A DNA stretch of 64,000 nt. Source: Chitinophagales bacterium (GTDB lineage Bacteria > Bacteroidota > Bacteroidia > Chitinophagales > Saprospiraceae). The stretch covers positions 1 through 64,000 of the forward strand of contig JAFLBP010000018.1 in NCBI GenBank assembly GCA_017303875.1, read 5' to 3'. The notes beneath the pieces are model-generated. The model saw only the letters and a list, made by a program, of their open reading frames with translations. It did no database searches and was not told where the DNA came from. Position numbers and translations under genes: made by a program. Of this stretch, positions 51,089 through 58,970 are shown piece after piece (the stretch's first letter is position 1; each line of letters opens with the position of its first letter).

Positions 51089-51123
51089 CAAAAGTGCGGG
51101 GTAACATTAAGCCCGGCAACTAC
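51089..51123 (-). promoter_or_regulatory. Promoter of precursor 3
   Basis: TAGTTG (51118-51123), N21, CACTTTTG (51089-51096) on the minus strand. It has the most consensus-like -33 of the three copies. Confidence 0.55.
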
Positions 51124-51177
51124 AAAATTTTGTCAATTTCCAAACTTTTCAGGTGCCTCAAACACCATACCGCTGGC

Positions 51178-52386
51178 TCACATACTCAGCAAAAAAACGG
51201 CATCCCAGTCCTGCGACAGTTCCAGATCGGCATGCAACAGGCACATCCCGATACCGGCAGCGCCTTCCAGCAGGTTGCGATTCATATCGTCGATCGGGAT
51301 TGGTTTCGTCGCATACACCTTGTAGCCTCCAACTCCCACACCCGGTACCGCCATTTGCAAGGTATAGGCGTGCCAGTATTGGGCGGTTTCCAGAAATTCC
51401 GGCAAGCCGGTTTCCCGATATATTCTTTGAAAAACAAGTGCCACTCCGGCAGCGCCGTGGCAAAAACCGGCGTCGTTGATAAAATTGGCCCCGGCATCGC
51501 GGCGCTTGCAATTGAATTGAAAGATCCGCAGGGCCTCTGCTTTCCAGTCCGCACGATCAATGGCATTACCGCACTGCCAAAGCATCAGGGCTATGCCCAG
51601 ATCGCCGTAGCACCAGCCTAAGCGGCTGAACAAATGACGCTGGTCGCGGGTCTTGTTGGCGCTCGGAAAACAGGAGCCATGTACCTGCTCATCTATACGT
51701 TCTTCCAGAATCTGCGCCACCACTTTTTCCAGCATTTCGCGACAACGCAGCAGCTCCACATCTTCTGCAATATAGCGACACAGCAGCATCGCCACCGCCG
51801 TAATGCCATGCGAAAGAGCGATGTTCAATAGTCCGTGCTCGGTATCCGAAACACTTGCTAACCAGTACATTTTATTGTCATCCGGCCGTATAGCCTGTGC
51901 CTCTAAATGATCAATTACTTCCCGCAAAGCAGCCTCCACCGCCGGGTTTGAGCGCCGGTGTTTCAGCAAATACAGGGCCATGCCGAGGGCGCCATGCAGG
52001 AAATCAAAATGCCCGGCCCGGATATGCTGTAGCATCGAAGCGCTCAGGTATTCATCAAATTCCTCTAAGGATTCCCGGATGTCATCTTCTATAAACCCCT
52101 GCGCAATCAGGTATTCAATACCCCAGAAAATGCCCGCCAGGCCCCTGCATAAGGCTGGTATGTAGGGTTTGTCATCAATCAGCTCAAATACCCGTTCCAG
52201 CCGCGCGTGCGCCACCTCATTCCAATGCTCCTCCCCGGTATAGCGGGCATAGTGCATCAGAAACAACGCCTCGCCCATATCGCCGGTATACAAGCCGGGG
52301 TATGGGTAGTCGAAAGGCTCTTCCAGGTCTTTGGCAATTTGTTGGAGTTGGAATTGTATATTTTGTTGTGAAACAGCCATTTGCAT
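51178..52386 (-). CDS. lanC: Lanthipeptide cyclase LanC (copy 2), 402 aa
   Basis: LanC family with GDMGEALFL, IFWGIEYLIAQGF, DFLHGALGMALYLL, and zinc ligands in GWCYGDLGIALML and FCHGAAGVALVF. It ends DWDAVFLLSM, like copy 1, and is clearly homologous over its full length but well diverged. It lies between precursor 4 and precursor 3 on the minus strand. A second cyclase could serve the distinct precursor 4, which is inference. ATG 52380 is an alternative start. Confidence 0.9.
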   Translation of the reverse strand: MQMAVSQQNIQFQLQQIAKDLEEPFDYPYPGLYTGDMGEALFLMHYARYTGEEHWNEVAHARLERVFELIDDKPYIPALCRGLAGIFWGIEYLIAQGFIEDDIRESLEEFDEYLSASMLQHIRAGHFDFLHGALGMALYLLKHRRSNPAVEAALREVIDHLEAQAIRPDDNKMYWLASVSDTEHGLLNIALSHGITAVAMLLCRYIAEDVELLRCREMLEKVVAQILEERIDEQVHGSCFPSANKTRDQRHLFSRLGWCYGDLGIALMLWQCGNAIDRADWKAEALRIFQFNCKRRDAGANFINDAGFCHGAAGVALVFQRIYRETGLPEFLETAQYWHAYTLQMAVPGVGVGGYKVYATKPIPIDDMNRNLLEGAAGIGMCLLHADLELSQDWDAVFLLSM

Positions 52387-52445
52387 GAGATATTTTTGAA
52401 CCTGAAAATTCTAAGTTGCTATTCACCTGCTGTTTTTACAGCACA

Positions 52446-52479
52446 ACAACGGCCCAACCAAAGTCGGTTGAGCCGTCGT
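52446..52479 (-). terminator. Possible terminator after precursor 4
   Basis: Hairpin GGCTCAACC/GGTTGGGCC with a T-rich tail GTTGTTGTG on the minus strand, downstream of precursor 4 and before lanC copy 2. Weak. Confidence 0.3.
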
Positions 52480-52480
52480 A

Positions 52481-52646
52481 TAAGAGCATGTTCGAAAATC
52501 CATCAATCGGCTGCAAGCGGCAAATTTCCTGCTGCACTGCGTTGGTTTTCTTCGTCGTAGCTGCCGGCAACGCCTGTGAAAACCGCCTTGTTCAGCATGA
52601 AATTTGCTCGCTTTCGCGCGATCATGAATTCCCGAACATGCTCTAA
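52481..52646. mobile_element. MITE-like element with 12 bp terminal inverted repeats
   Basis: Ends AGAGCATGTTCG (52483-52494) and CGAACATGCTCT (52633-52644) bound 166 bases with no gene. It lies between precursor 4 and lanC copy 2. Miniature inverted-repeat transposable element is the best guess. No target-site duplication could be confirmed. Confidence 0.4.
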
Positions 52647-52675
52647 GTTCTTTGGTATAAAAACACTTGATGCGA

Positions 52676-52870
52676 TTAACCTACATTTTTGGTATCGGGA
52701 TCCGGATCAATCGGGCAGTGGTAGCACAGGGTGCTTTCGGTCGGGTCAACGGTAGGAATGCAGGATGCTTTACTGGCCCCGCCCTGGATTTCCTTGGCAT
52801 CGTCGTTGCTCAGGTTGGCAACGAATGTTTTTTTGAATGCCGGCTTCTTTTTGATGCTCGTTTTTTTCAT
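52676..52870 (-). CDS. lanA4: Lanthipeptide precursor 4, 64 aa
   Basis: Leader MKKTSIKKKPAFKKTF (continuing VANLSNDDAKEIQGG) ends in double glycine at residues 30-31, clearly the same family as precursors 1-3. The core starts ASKASCIPTVDPTEST and has only three cysteines (SC, LC, HC) with several Ser/Thr, a different ring topology from the six-cysteine cores. Its promoter keeps TAGTTG. Confidence 0.78.
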   Translation of the reverse strand: MKKTSIKKKPAFKKTFVANLSNDDAKEIQGGASKASCIPTVDPTESTLCYHCPIDPDPDTKNVG

Positions 52871-52983
52871 AACTTCATTTTTACGCCCGATTATGGGCAA
52901 TTTGAAAAATGGATGACTGATGATTCTTTAGAAGGGTTACCTGAATCGAATTGCATGTGGTACAATTAATCCGGATAACAAGC

Positions 52984-53020
52984 ACAAAGAAGCAGGCATC
53001 AGGCCCCAAAAAACAACTAC
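52984..53020 (-). promoter_or_regulatory. Promoter of precursor 4
   Basis: TAGTTG (53015-53020) and TTCTTTG (52984-52990), about 24 bases apart, on the minus strand. The -33 box is the same as in precursor 3. The GC leader hairpin is absent. Confidence 0.4.
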
Positions 53021-53047
53021 AGATTTTTCCATTTTTCCGGGAAAAGG

Positions 53048-53128
53048 GTTATCAGTTATCAGTCAGCAGTCAGCAGTGAGCAGGGTTGTCATGCTCACTG
53101 ATAACTGCTCACTGATAACTGATCAGTG
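53048..53128. repeat. Hairpin of AGTTATCAGT/CAGCAGT words
   Basis: Left arm GTTATCAGTTATCAGTCAGC-like tandem words, right arm GCTCACTGATAACTG-like words, loop GGGTTGTCA. The right arm includes the TGA stop of the alkaline phosphatase gene. Confidence 0.7.
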
Positions 53129-54226
53129 CCAGTCCAGCGCCAGCCTGATGCGTGTATAAATTTCGGTATTGTCCATGACTCCGTGAAACTGTTCGGAGCC
53201 GGGGCCGTAAGCAAAAACCGGTACCATTGCAGCCGTGTGGTAACCCGTCACAAAGGCTATTTCCAGGGAGTCCATGGCTGAGCCTTCCTGAATGGACATG
53301 CCGCCGGTTTCATGGTCGGCCGTTACAATGACCAGGGTCTGGCCGTCCTGTTTGGCAAAGTCCAGAATTTCCCCGATGGCCTTATCAAAATCCAGCATTT
53401 CGGCAATTGCCTCGGGGGCTTTGTTGCCGTGGCAGGCCCAGTCGATCTGCGAGCCTTCCAGCATCAGAAAAAAGCCTTTATCACTGCGTCGGGCCAGAAA
53501 TGCCGGCGCTTTGCGCGCCGCCACCGGGAGGTAGTCGCGCCCTTTGAGTACGCTGGCCGGCTCTTCCCAGGCGGAAAACCAAACGTTTGGCTGCGCAGGA
53601 TCAAAATTTAACTCCTGTAATGGTTTATCCTTAAACGAACTGACGGCATAGCCTTTTTCCTCCATTTCCCTGCGCAAGTCGCGCGCATCGCTTTTGCGCG
53701 CCTCAAAATACTTTTGCCCGCCACCGATCAACAGATCAACCGACGTTTTAAGAAAATCGGCAGCAATTTGCTCCATATCCGCCCGGTCGGGCACATGGGC
53801 AATAAAAGAAGCCGGCGTAGCATGTGTGATGCTGCACGAAGCAGCCAGACCTGTTGCCAAGCCGCGCTGCTCCGCTTCTTCCAGCAGCGTAAAACAAGGT
53901 TTTTTGTTGGCGCTAACCCCGATATAGCCGTTTCGGGTTTTACAGCCGCAGGAAAACGCGGTGGCGCCAGCCGCCGAGTCGGTTATCAATGCGTTGGCAG
54001 CATGTGTTTTCATCATGGCCGTCACCGGAAAACGCTCTACATTCAGGCGATCGTGATTGCTGTATAAACCGGCGCTGACCTGCGTCAGGCCCATCCCGTC
54101 GCCAATCAGGAGGATCACATTTTTGGGCCGGGGGCGGGGCGGGGCGGGATGCGCCGTACCTTTGTAGTATACCAGGCCGCTGAGCGCCAGGACGGCCACG
54201 CCGCCGAGCATTACGGAAATTCGCAT
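53123..54226 (-). CDS. Secreted alkaline phosphatase, 367 aa
   Basis: Periplasmic phosphomonoesterase. An N-terminal membrane anchor/signal (residues 1-22) is followed by VILLIGDGMGLTQV (metal-binding Asp43), TDSAAGATAF with the Ser84 nucleophile, EGSQIDWACHGN and the C-terminal TADHETGGMS. The sequence is of the PhoA/PhoD-neighbour family seen in Bacteroidota, and length is normal. ATG 54226 is chosen. The open frame extends to 54334 and would overlap the divergent gene's promoter region. It may work with the porin at 58971. Confidence 0.9.
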   Translation of the reverse strand: MRISVMLGGVAVLALSGLVYYKGTAHPAPPRPRPKNVILLIGDGMGLTQVSAGLYSNHDRLNVERFPVTAMMKTHAANALITDSAAGATAFSCGCKTRNGYIGVSANKKPCFTLLEEAEQRGLATGLAASCSITHATPASFIAHVPDRADMEQIAADFLKTSVDLLIGGGQKYFEARKSDARDLRREMEEKGYAVSSFKDKPLQELNFDPAQPNVWFSAWEEPASVLKGRDYLPVAARKAPAFLARRSDKGFFLMLEGSQIDWACHGNKAPEAIAEMLDFDKAIGEILDFAKQDGQTLVIVTADHETGGMSIQEGSAMDSLEIAFVTGYHTAAMVPVFAYGPGSEQFHGVMDNTEIYTRIRLALDWH

Positions 54227-54336
54227 GTTTGATTTGGTATAAAAAACGAATAAAAAGGTAAAATTAAACAAGCGCGCGCAAATGCAAGGTTTTGAGGAAC
54301 TATTAGCCCCTTTTTTGTCGTTTCTTTGCCACAATT

Positions 54337-56214
54337 ATGGAAAACCAAACCTTTAAATTCGACAAGGCCCAACTTCAGGCGCGTCAGGCGGTACTGGAAA
54401 CGGTGAAAAACCGCCTTAAACAGGATTTTGTCGGTATCGATGATATTATCGACAACCTGATCGACTATATCCGCATCTGGTACCTCATCCCTGAAATCCT
54501 CACCCGGCCAATTATTGTTTGCCTCTGGGGCATGACGGGCGTGGGAAAAACCGACCTGGTGCGCAAACTGGTGCAATACCTCGAATTCTCCGAACGCTTC
54601 GTGGAAATCGAACTCGGCAACACCGACCAAACGACCTACCACAGCAGCGTCAGCGCCATTTTTAAAGCCAATAACCTCATCGACAGCAAACCCGCCATCG
54701 TGCTGTTCGATGAAATTCAACGCTTCTATACCATTGAATCCGACGGATCGCCCGTGGGTATTACCAAATTCAATGACTTCTGGGAATTACTCAGCGACGG
54801 ACGACTCGCCCGCCGCGAAAAGGATGATCTGGATTTCTACCTCAATGAATTCCGACTCAACCAACGCCGCAAAAACCGCCGCAACGGCGAAGCCCCCGAC
54901 TCTGAAGAGGATCCAATGCTCCAGATGATTGGCCTGTGGGAAGCCCAGCGCTTTAAGGAAATGCTCAACTTCGAGGAAGACCTCGTCGACCTGGCCGAAA
55001 TGAACCGCATGCAGGTACTGGAACGCCTGCTCGATAAAAAAGTACGCCGCCGCGCCCACGAACCCGTCGACCACAGCCAAACCCTCATTCTCATCAGCGG
55101 CAACCTCGACGAAGCCTTCCAGATGGCCACGCATACCTCCGACAGCGAGGTAGATGCTGATATTTACCACGCCTTTACCAAAAAAATTACGGCGGTCAAT
55201 ATCAAAAACGCCCTGACCCGCCGCTTCCGCCCGGAGCAGGTGGCGCGCTTTGGTAATATTCACCTGATTTATCCCAGCCTGCGCCGCTGCGATTTTGACG
55301 CGCTCATCCGCAAGGAAGTGGATAAAATTCTGGAGCGCACGGTGCAAAATTTCGGTATTCAAATCCGCGTGACGGAAGCCATTTACCAGCTCATCTATCG
55401 CAACGGCGTCTTTCCCGTTCAAGGTGTGCGCCCGGTGTTCAGCAGCGTAACTGATATTCTGGAAACCCACCTCAGCAAGTTTATGTTTGAGGCCCTCCAC
55501 GACGACAGCAACAGCCTGAGCATTGATTACGATGTAGCCCAAAAATGTATCATTGCCGACACCGGTAAACGCCGCATTGAAATGCCTTTCGTCGGGCGTA
55601 TTGATAAGATCCGGCAAAGCAACCTCGACAGCGCCGTGGCCAACGTCAGTGTACACGAAGCCGGTCACGCCGTAGCCTATTTGGTATTGTTCGGACTGGC
55701 GCCCCTGCAGCTCAAGTCCAAGGTGGCCAGCAGCTATGCCGGTGGCTTCACCTTCCCGCACGAGATCTACGAGACCCGCGAGAGCATCATCAAAAAAATA
55801 AAGGTTTTTCTGGCTGGCGGCCTTGCAGAAGAATTGATTTTTGGAAAAGACAACGCCACCATCGGCCGCAGCAACGACCGCGAGCAGGTGACCCTGCTGG
55901 CAGCCGATTTTCTGCGCCGCTATGGTTTTGATGAGCGTTTTCAGGCCAATTACACGCTTGAATACGGCGCGGAAATGGACAAATTCAAAACCGACGAAGC
56001 GGTGGAAGATATGGTCAAAAAAGCGGTACAGGAAACCCGTGAACTGCTGGAGCAGCATCGCGCGCTGCTACTGGCCATCGCACGTCCTTTGCAGCATAAA
56101 GGCAGCCTGGAAGCCGCAGAGGTGGCAGAAATTGCGCGCGAGCGCGGTTATGAAGCCGCCATCCGGGAGGAGGGCTACCTGCATTTGCCGGGGTATGATG
56201 AATTGTTGAAGTAG
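54337..56214 (+). CDS. Soluble AAA+ ATPase fused to an M41 (FtsH-type) peptidase domain, 625 aa
   Basis: Walker A GMTGVGKT (65-72) and Walker B IVLFDEIQ (about 121) define an AAA+ module that resembles Clp-type more than FtsH-type. No transmembrane segment is visible. From about residue 430 follows VNVSVHEAGHAVAYLVLFGLAP, the HExxH zinc motif of peptidase family M41, with GGLAEELIFG and a helical C-terminus as in FtsH. The combination differs from FtsH, which has membrane helices and its own AAA domain. Substrates unknown. It is divergent from the phosphatase gene. Confidence 0.8.
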   Translation: MENQTFKFDKAQLQARQAVLETVKNRLKQDFVGIDDIIDNLIDYIRIWYLIPEILTRPIIVCLWGMTGVGKTDLVRKLVQYLEFSERFVEIELGNTDQTTYHSSVSAIFKANNLIDSKPAIVLFDEIQRFYTIESDGSPVGITKFNDFWELLSDGRLARREKDDLDFYLNEFRLNQRRKNRRNGEAPDSEEDPMLQMIGLWEAQRFKEMLNFEEDLVDLAEMNRMQVLERLLDKKVRRRAHEPVDHSQTLILISGNLDEAFQMATHTSDSEVDADIYHAFTKKITAVNIKNALTRRFRPEQVARFGNIHLIYPSLRRCDFDALIRKEVDKILERTVQNFGIQIRVTEAIYQLIYRNGVFPVQGVRPVFSSVTDILETHLSKFMFEALHDDSNSLSIDYDVAQKCIIADTGKRRIEMPFVGRIDKIRQSNLDSAVANVSVHEAGHAVAYLVLFGLAPLQLKSKVASSYAGGFTFPHEIYETRESIIKKIKVFLAGGLAEELIFGKDNATIGRSNDREQVTLLAADFLRRYGFDERFQANYTLEYGAEMDKFKTDEAVEDMVKKAVQETRELLEQHRALLLAIARPLQHKGSLEAAEVAEIARERGYEAAIREEGYLHLPGYDELLK

Positions 56215-56228
56215 CGAAATTCCACGCA

Positions 56229-56285
56229 GGATAAAAAAAGCGCCCCTCCGGAAGAAAATCTTTCGGAGGGGCGCTTTTTTTATCC
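56229..56285. terminator. Strong bidirectional terminator
   Basis: Stem GCGCCCCTCCG/CGGAGGGGCGC flanked by A7 and T7, extended by GGATA/TATCC. It serves the converging AAA-M41 gene and hppA. Confidence 0.85.
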
Positions 56286-56297
56286 TGTACCTGGCGC

Positions 56298-58595
56298 TTA
56301 TTTAATCGGCGCTACCGACTGCTGCTGGCCGTTTACATCCTGCGTCATCTGCTGGATGCGCGGCTCAGGCTGCTGTGTGCTGCCGTGGTCGGTACCTTTG
56401 AAGTGACCACCCAGTACCGGCGCAATCGCCAGGCCCATGAGGCAGGTCAGCTTGATGAGGATGTTCATCGACGGGCCGGAAGTATCTTTGAAAGGATCAC
56501 CCACGGTGTCGCCGGTAACGGCGGCTTTGTGTGGTTCAGAACCTTTGTAGTAGATCTGGCCTTTGATTTCCACGCCTTTTTCAAAGGATTTCTTCGCGTT
56601 GTCCCATGCGCCACCCGCATTCGACTGGAAAATCGCCCACAGTACACCGCTCACAGTTACACCCGCCATGTAGCCACCGAGGGTTTCGGCGCCTACTTTG
56701 AGGGCGTTTACATCGCCGGAAATAAAGTAGGGCAATGCCGGCAACAGACCCACCAGAATCGGGGTAACGATGGTGATCAGGCCCGGACGCATCATTTCGC
56801 GCAGGGCAGCCTGCGTGGAAATTTCCACACAACGGCCGTATTCTGCTTTGCCGGTGCCTTCGAGCAGACCCGGAATTTCGCGGAACTGACGACGTACTTC
56901 TTCCACCATATCCATGGCAGCGCTACCCACACTTTGCATCGCAAAAGCAGAAAACACTACCGGAATCATAGCACCCAGGAAAAGGGCTGCCAGTACGTTG
57001 GCCTTGAAAATATCAATACCGGTAATGCCGGTGAAGTTTACATAAGCAGCAAACAGACCAAGCGCTGTGAGGGCCGCAGAGGCAATGGCAAAACCCTTAC
57101 CGATAGCTGCCGTGGTATTACCCACAGAGTCAAGGATGTCGGTTTTCTCACGCACCTCTTTCGGCAGTTCGCTCATTTCAGCAATACCACCGGCGTTGTC
57201 GGCAATCGGGCCGAAAGCGTCAATGGCCAACTGCATGGCCGTAGTGGCCATCATGGCAGAAGCAGCAATAGCCACACCGTAGAAGCCGGCAAGGGCATAA
57301 GTACCCCAGATCGCACCGGCAAACAGTACGATAGGCATCCAGGTCGACATCATACCGGTAGCCAGACCAGCAATAACGTTGGTCGCGTGGCCGGTAGCCG
57401 ACTGACGAACGATGTTGAGGATCGGCTTTTTGCCAAGTCCGGTATAGTATTCTGTAATCATGGAGATCGCAGCGCCAACAAGCAGGCCCAGCACTACCGC
57501 CAGGAACACGTTGAAGCTGGAAACCTGACGCGTACCGCTGATGGTTACCATGGAAATCTGCTCTGGCAGCATCCAGTTGATAATCGGGAAGCAGGCAACG
57601 CCGGTCAGCAGGATGCTCACCCAGTTACCGCGGTTCAGGGCGCCCTGTACGCTGTCGGAACTGAGTTGTGCATTGTCGCTAACGCGCACCAGCCACATAC
57701 CGATGATCGAGAACAGAATACCTACGCCTGCGATAAGCATGGGCAGCAGGATTGGGCCCATGCCACCAAGTACACTATCAGCAGTGATGGTGTTGTCTTT
57801 AAGGAGTGCATTACCGAGTACCATGGAGGCCAGAACAGTCGCCACATAAGAGCCGAAAAGGTCGGCGCCCATACCGGCTACGTCGCCCACATTATCGCCT
57901 ACGTTATCGGCGATGGTAGCAGGGTTACGCGGGTCGTCTTCCGGAATACCGGCTTCTACTTTACCCACGAGGTCGGCGCCTACGTCGGCAGCTTTGGTAT
58001 AAATACCGCCGCCCACACGCGCAAACAATGCGATAGATTCTGCCCCGATGGAGAAGCCGGTGAGGACTTCCAGCACGCGCGACATTTCTGCTGCGCCGCC
58101 GCCGTTGGCATAATCACCATTCATAAAAATGTAATAGAAAAGGGCAAACAGCGCCGTCAGACCCAATACGGCCAGGCCGGCAACACCCAGGCCCATTACA
58201 GAGCCGCCATTAAAAGACACTTTAAGTGCTTTGGCAAGGCTGGTACGGGCTGCCTGTGTGGTACGGACATTGGCCTTGGTTGCAATGCGCATACCCAGGA
58301 AGCCTGCCAGTACAGAGAAAAGCGCACCCATTACGAAAGACACCACGATAAGCGGGTGGCTGGTTGTTACAACGGTGCTCAAGCCGCCGAGCAAAACGCT
58401 GGCGATCAATACGAAAATAGCGAGCACGCGGTATTCGGCTTTCAAAAAAGCCATAGCGCCGTCGGCGATATTGGCGGCAATGCCGCGCATTTTTTCGTCG
58501 CCAGCGTCTTGTTTAGTCACCCATCCCTGGAGGACGAACATATACACCAGTCCTACTACGCCGAAGAGGGGGAGTAAGTAAACCAATGAACCCAT
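56298..58595 (-). CDS. hppA: Membrane-bound ion-pumping pyrophosphatase
   Basis: Couples pyrophosphate hydrolysis to H+ or Na+ transport. A 765-residue protein with about 16 membrane helices, the motifs GGGIYTKAADVGADLVGKVE and DNVGDNVGDVAGMGADLFGSY, and a C-terminal GGAWDNAKK. In the segment GNTTAAIGKGFAIASAA an Ala occupies the position that is Lys in K+-independent enzymes, so a K+-dependent type is predicted. Whether it pumps H+, Na+ or both is not settled here. Start at ATG 58595. The promoter at 58682-58711 is unusually clear. Confidence 0.93.
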   Translation of the reverse strand: MGSLVYLLPLFGVVGLVYMFVLQGWVTKQDAGDEKMRGIAANIADGAMAFLKAEYRVLAIFVLIASVLLGGLSTVVTTSHPLIVVSFVMGALFSVLAGFLGMRIATKANVRTTQAARTSLAKALKVSFNGGSVMGLGVAGLAVLGLTALFALFYYIFMNGDYANGGGAAEMSRVLEVLTGFSIGAESIALFARVGGGIYTKAADVGADLVGKVEAGIPEDDPRNPATIADNVGDNVGDVAGMGADLFGSYVATVLASMVLGNALLKDNTITADSVLGGMGPILLPMLIAGVGILFSIIGMWLVRVSDNAQLSSDSVQGALNRGNWVSILLTGVACFPIINWMLPEQISMVTISGTRQVSSFNVFLAVVLGLLVGAAISMITEYYTGLGKKPILNIVRQSATGHATNVIAGLATGMMSTWMPIVLFAGAIWGTYALAGFYGVAIAASAMMATTAMQLAIDAFGPIADNAGGIAEMSELPKEVREKTDILDSVGNTTAAIGKGFAIASAALTALGLFAAYVNFTGITGIDIFKANVLAALFLGAMIPVVFSAFAMQSVGSAAMDMVEEVRRQFREIPGLLEGTGKAEYGRCVEISTQAALREMMRPGLITIVTPILVGLLPALPYFISGDVNALKVGAETLGGYMAGVTVSGVLWAIFQSNAGGAWDNAKKSFEKGVEIKGQIYYKGSEPHKAAVTGDTVGDPFKDTSGPSMNILIKLTCLMGLAIAPVLGGHFKGTDHGSTQQPEPRIQQMTQDVNGQQQSVAPIK

Positions 58596-58681
58596 CCGGT
58601 AATACTGTTTTGTGAAAAAAATTAAGTTGGTTTGAACAATTTGGCCTTCCCAAATGGAAAAACCTGCCGATTAAGGCGCCG

Positions 58682-58711
58682 CAAAAGTACGGAAATTTAT
58701 GATCTGCCCAA
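58682..58711 (-). promoter_or_regulatory. Promoter of hppA
   Basis: Minus strand TTG (58709-58711), N19, TACTTTTG (58682-58689). It gives a leader of about 80 bases. Confidence 0.6.
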
Positions 58712-58935
58712 TATATTGTTAATTATGTATGTTAATGGGGTGAAAAAAAGCGAATCCGGCGTCAAAAAACGAATACAGACAACAAACACCTGCGTTCCCC
58801 ATTACCTGCCTTTTTTCACCTTTATGTACAAAAAACACATTAAACAGCGTTTAGAAGCGCCGAAACAAAAACTTAATATTGAAAAACACAAACTTAACAT
58901 TAACTTAAACTCTAAGTTACATTCGCACCAGTAAG

Positions 58936-58943
58936 TATTTTTG
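58936..58943 (+). promoter_or_regulatory. -7 box of the porin gene
   Basis: TATTTTTG, a perfect TAnnTTTG, 27 bases upstream of ATG 58971. Confidence 0.45.
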
Positions 58944-58970
58944 ACCTTTGCATGCAAATTAAATACGGCC

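Larger units (their letters stand above)
49966..51123 (-). repeat. Three tandem precursor units
   Basis: Three units of about 400 bases, each with promoter, leader hairpin, leader-coding part and core. Units 2 and 3 are the most alike. Unit 1 keeps the 5' part and the peptide leader but has a different core. Confidence 0.8.
58596..58970. other. Divergent promoter region, hppA and porin
   Basis: About 375 bases. It holds the hppA promoter (58682-58711) and a porin -7 box (58936-58943). An open frame at 58632-58934 on the plus strand is Lys-rich and has no family features, so I do not call it a gene. Confidence 0.5.

Noticed and set aside
54787..56058. A 423-residue open frame antisense to the AAA-M41 gene
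   Set aside because: The plus strand carries Walker and HExxH motifs. The antisense frame is a shadow.
56385..58577. A 730-residue open frame antisense to hppA
   Set aside because: Composition is biased to His, Arg and Gly without any motif, and it mirrors the codon pattern of the opposite strand, where hppA is a certain gene.
58632..58934. A 100-residue open frame upstream of the porin
   Set aside because: Lys/Asn-rich translation of AT-rich promoter DNA. It overlaps the hppA promoter.
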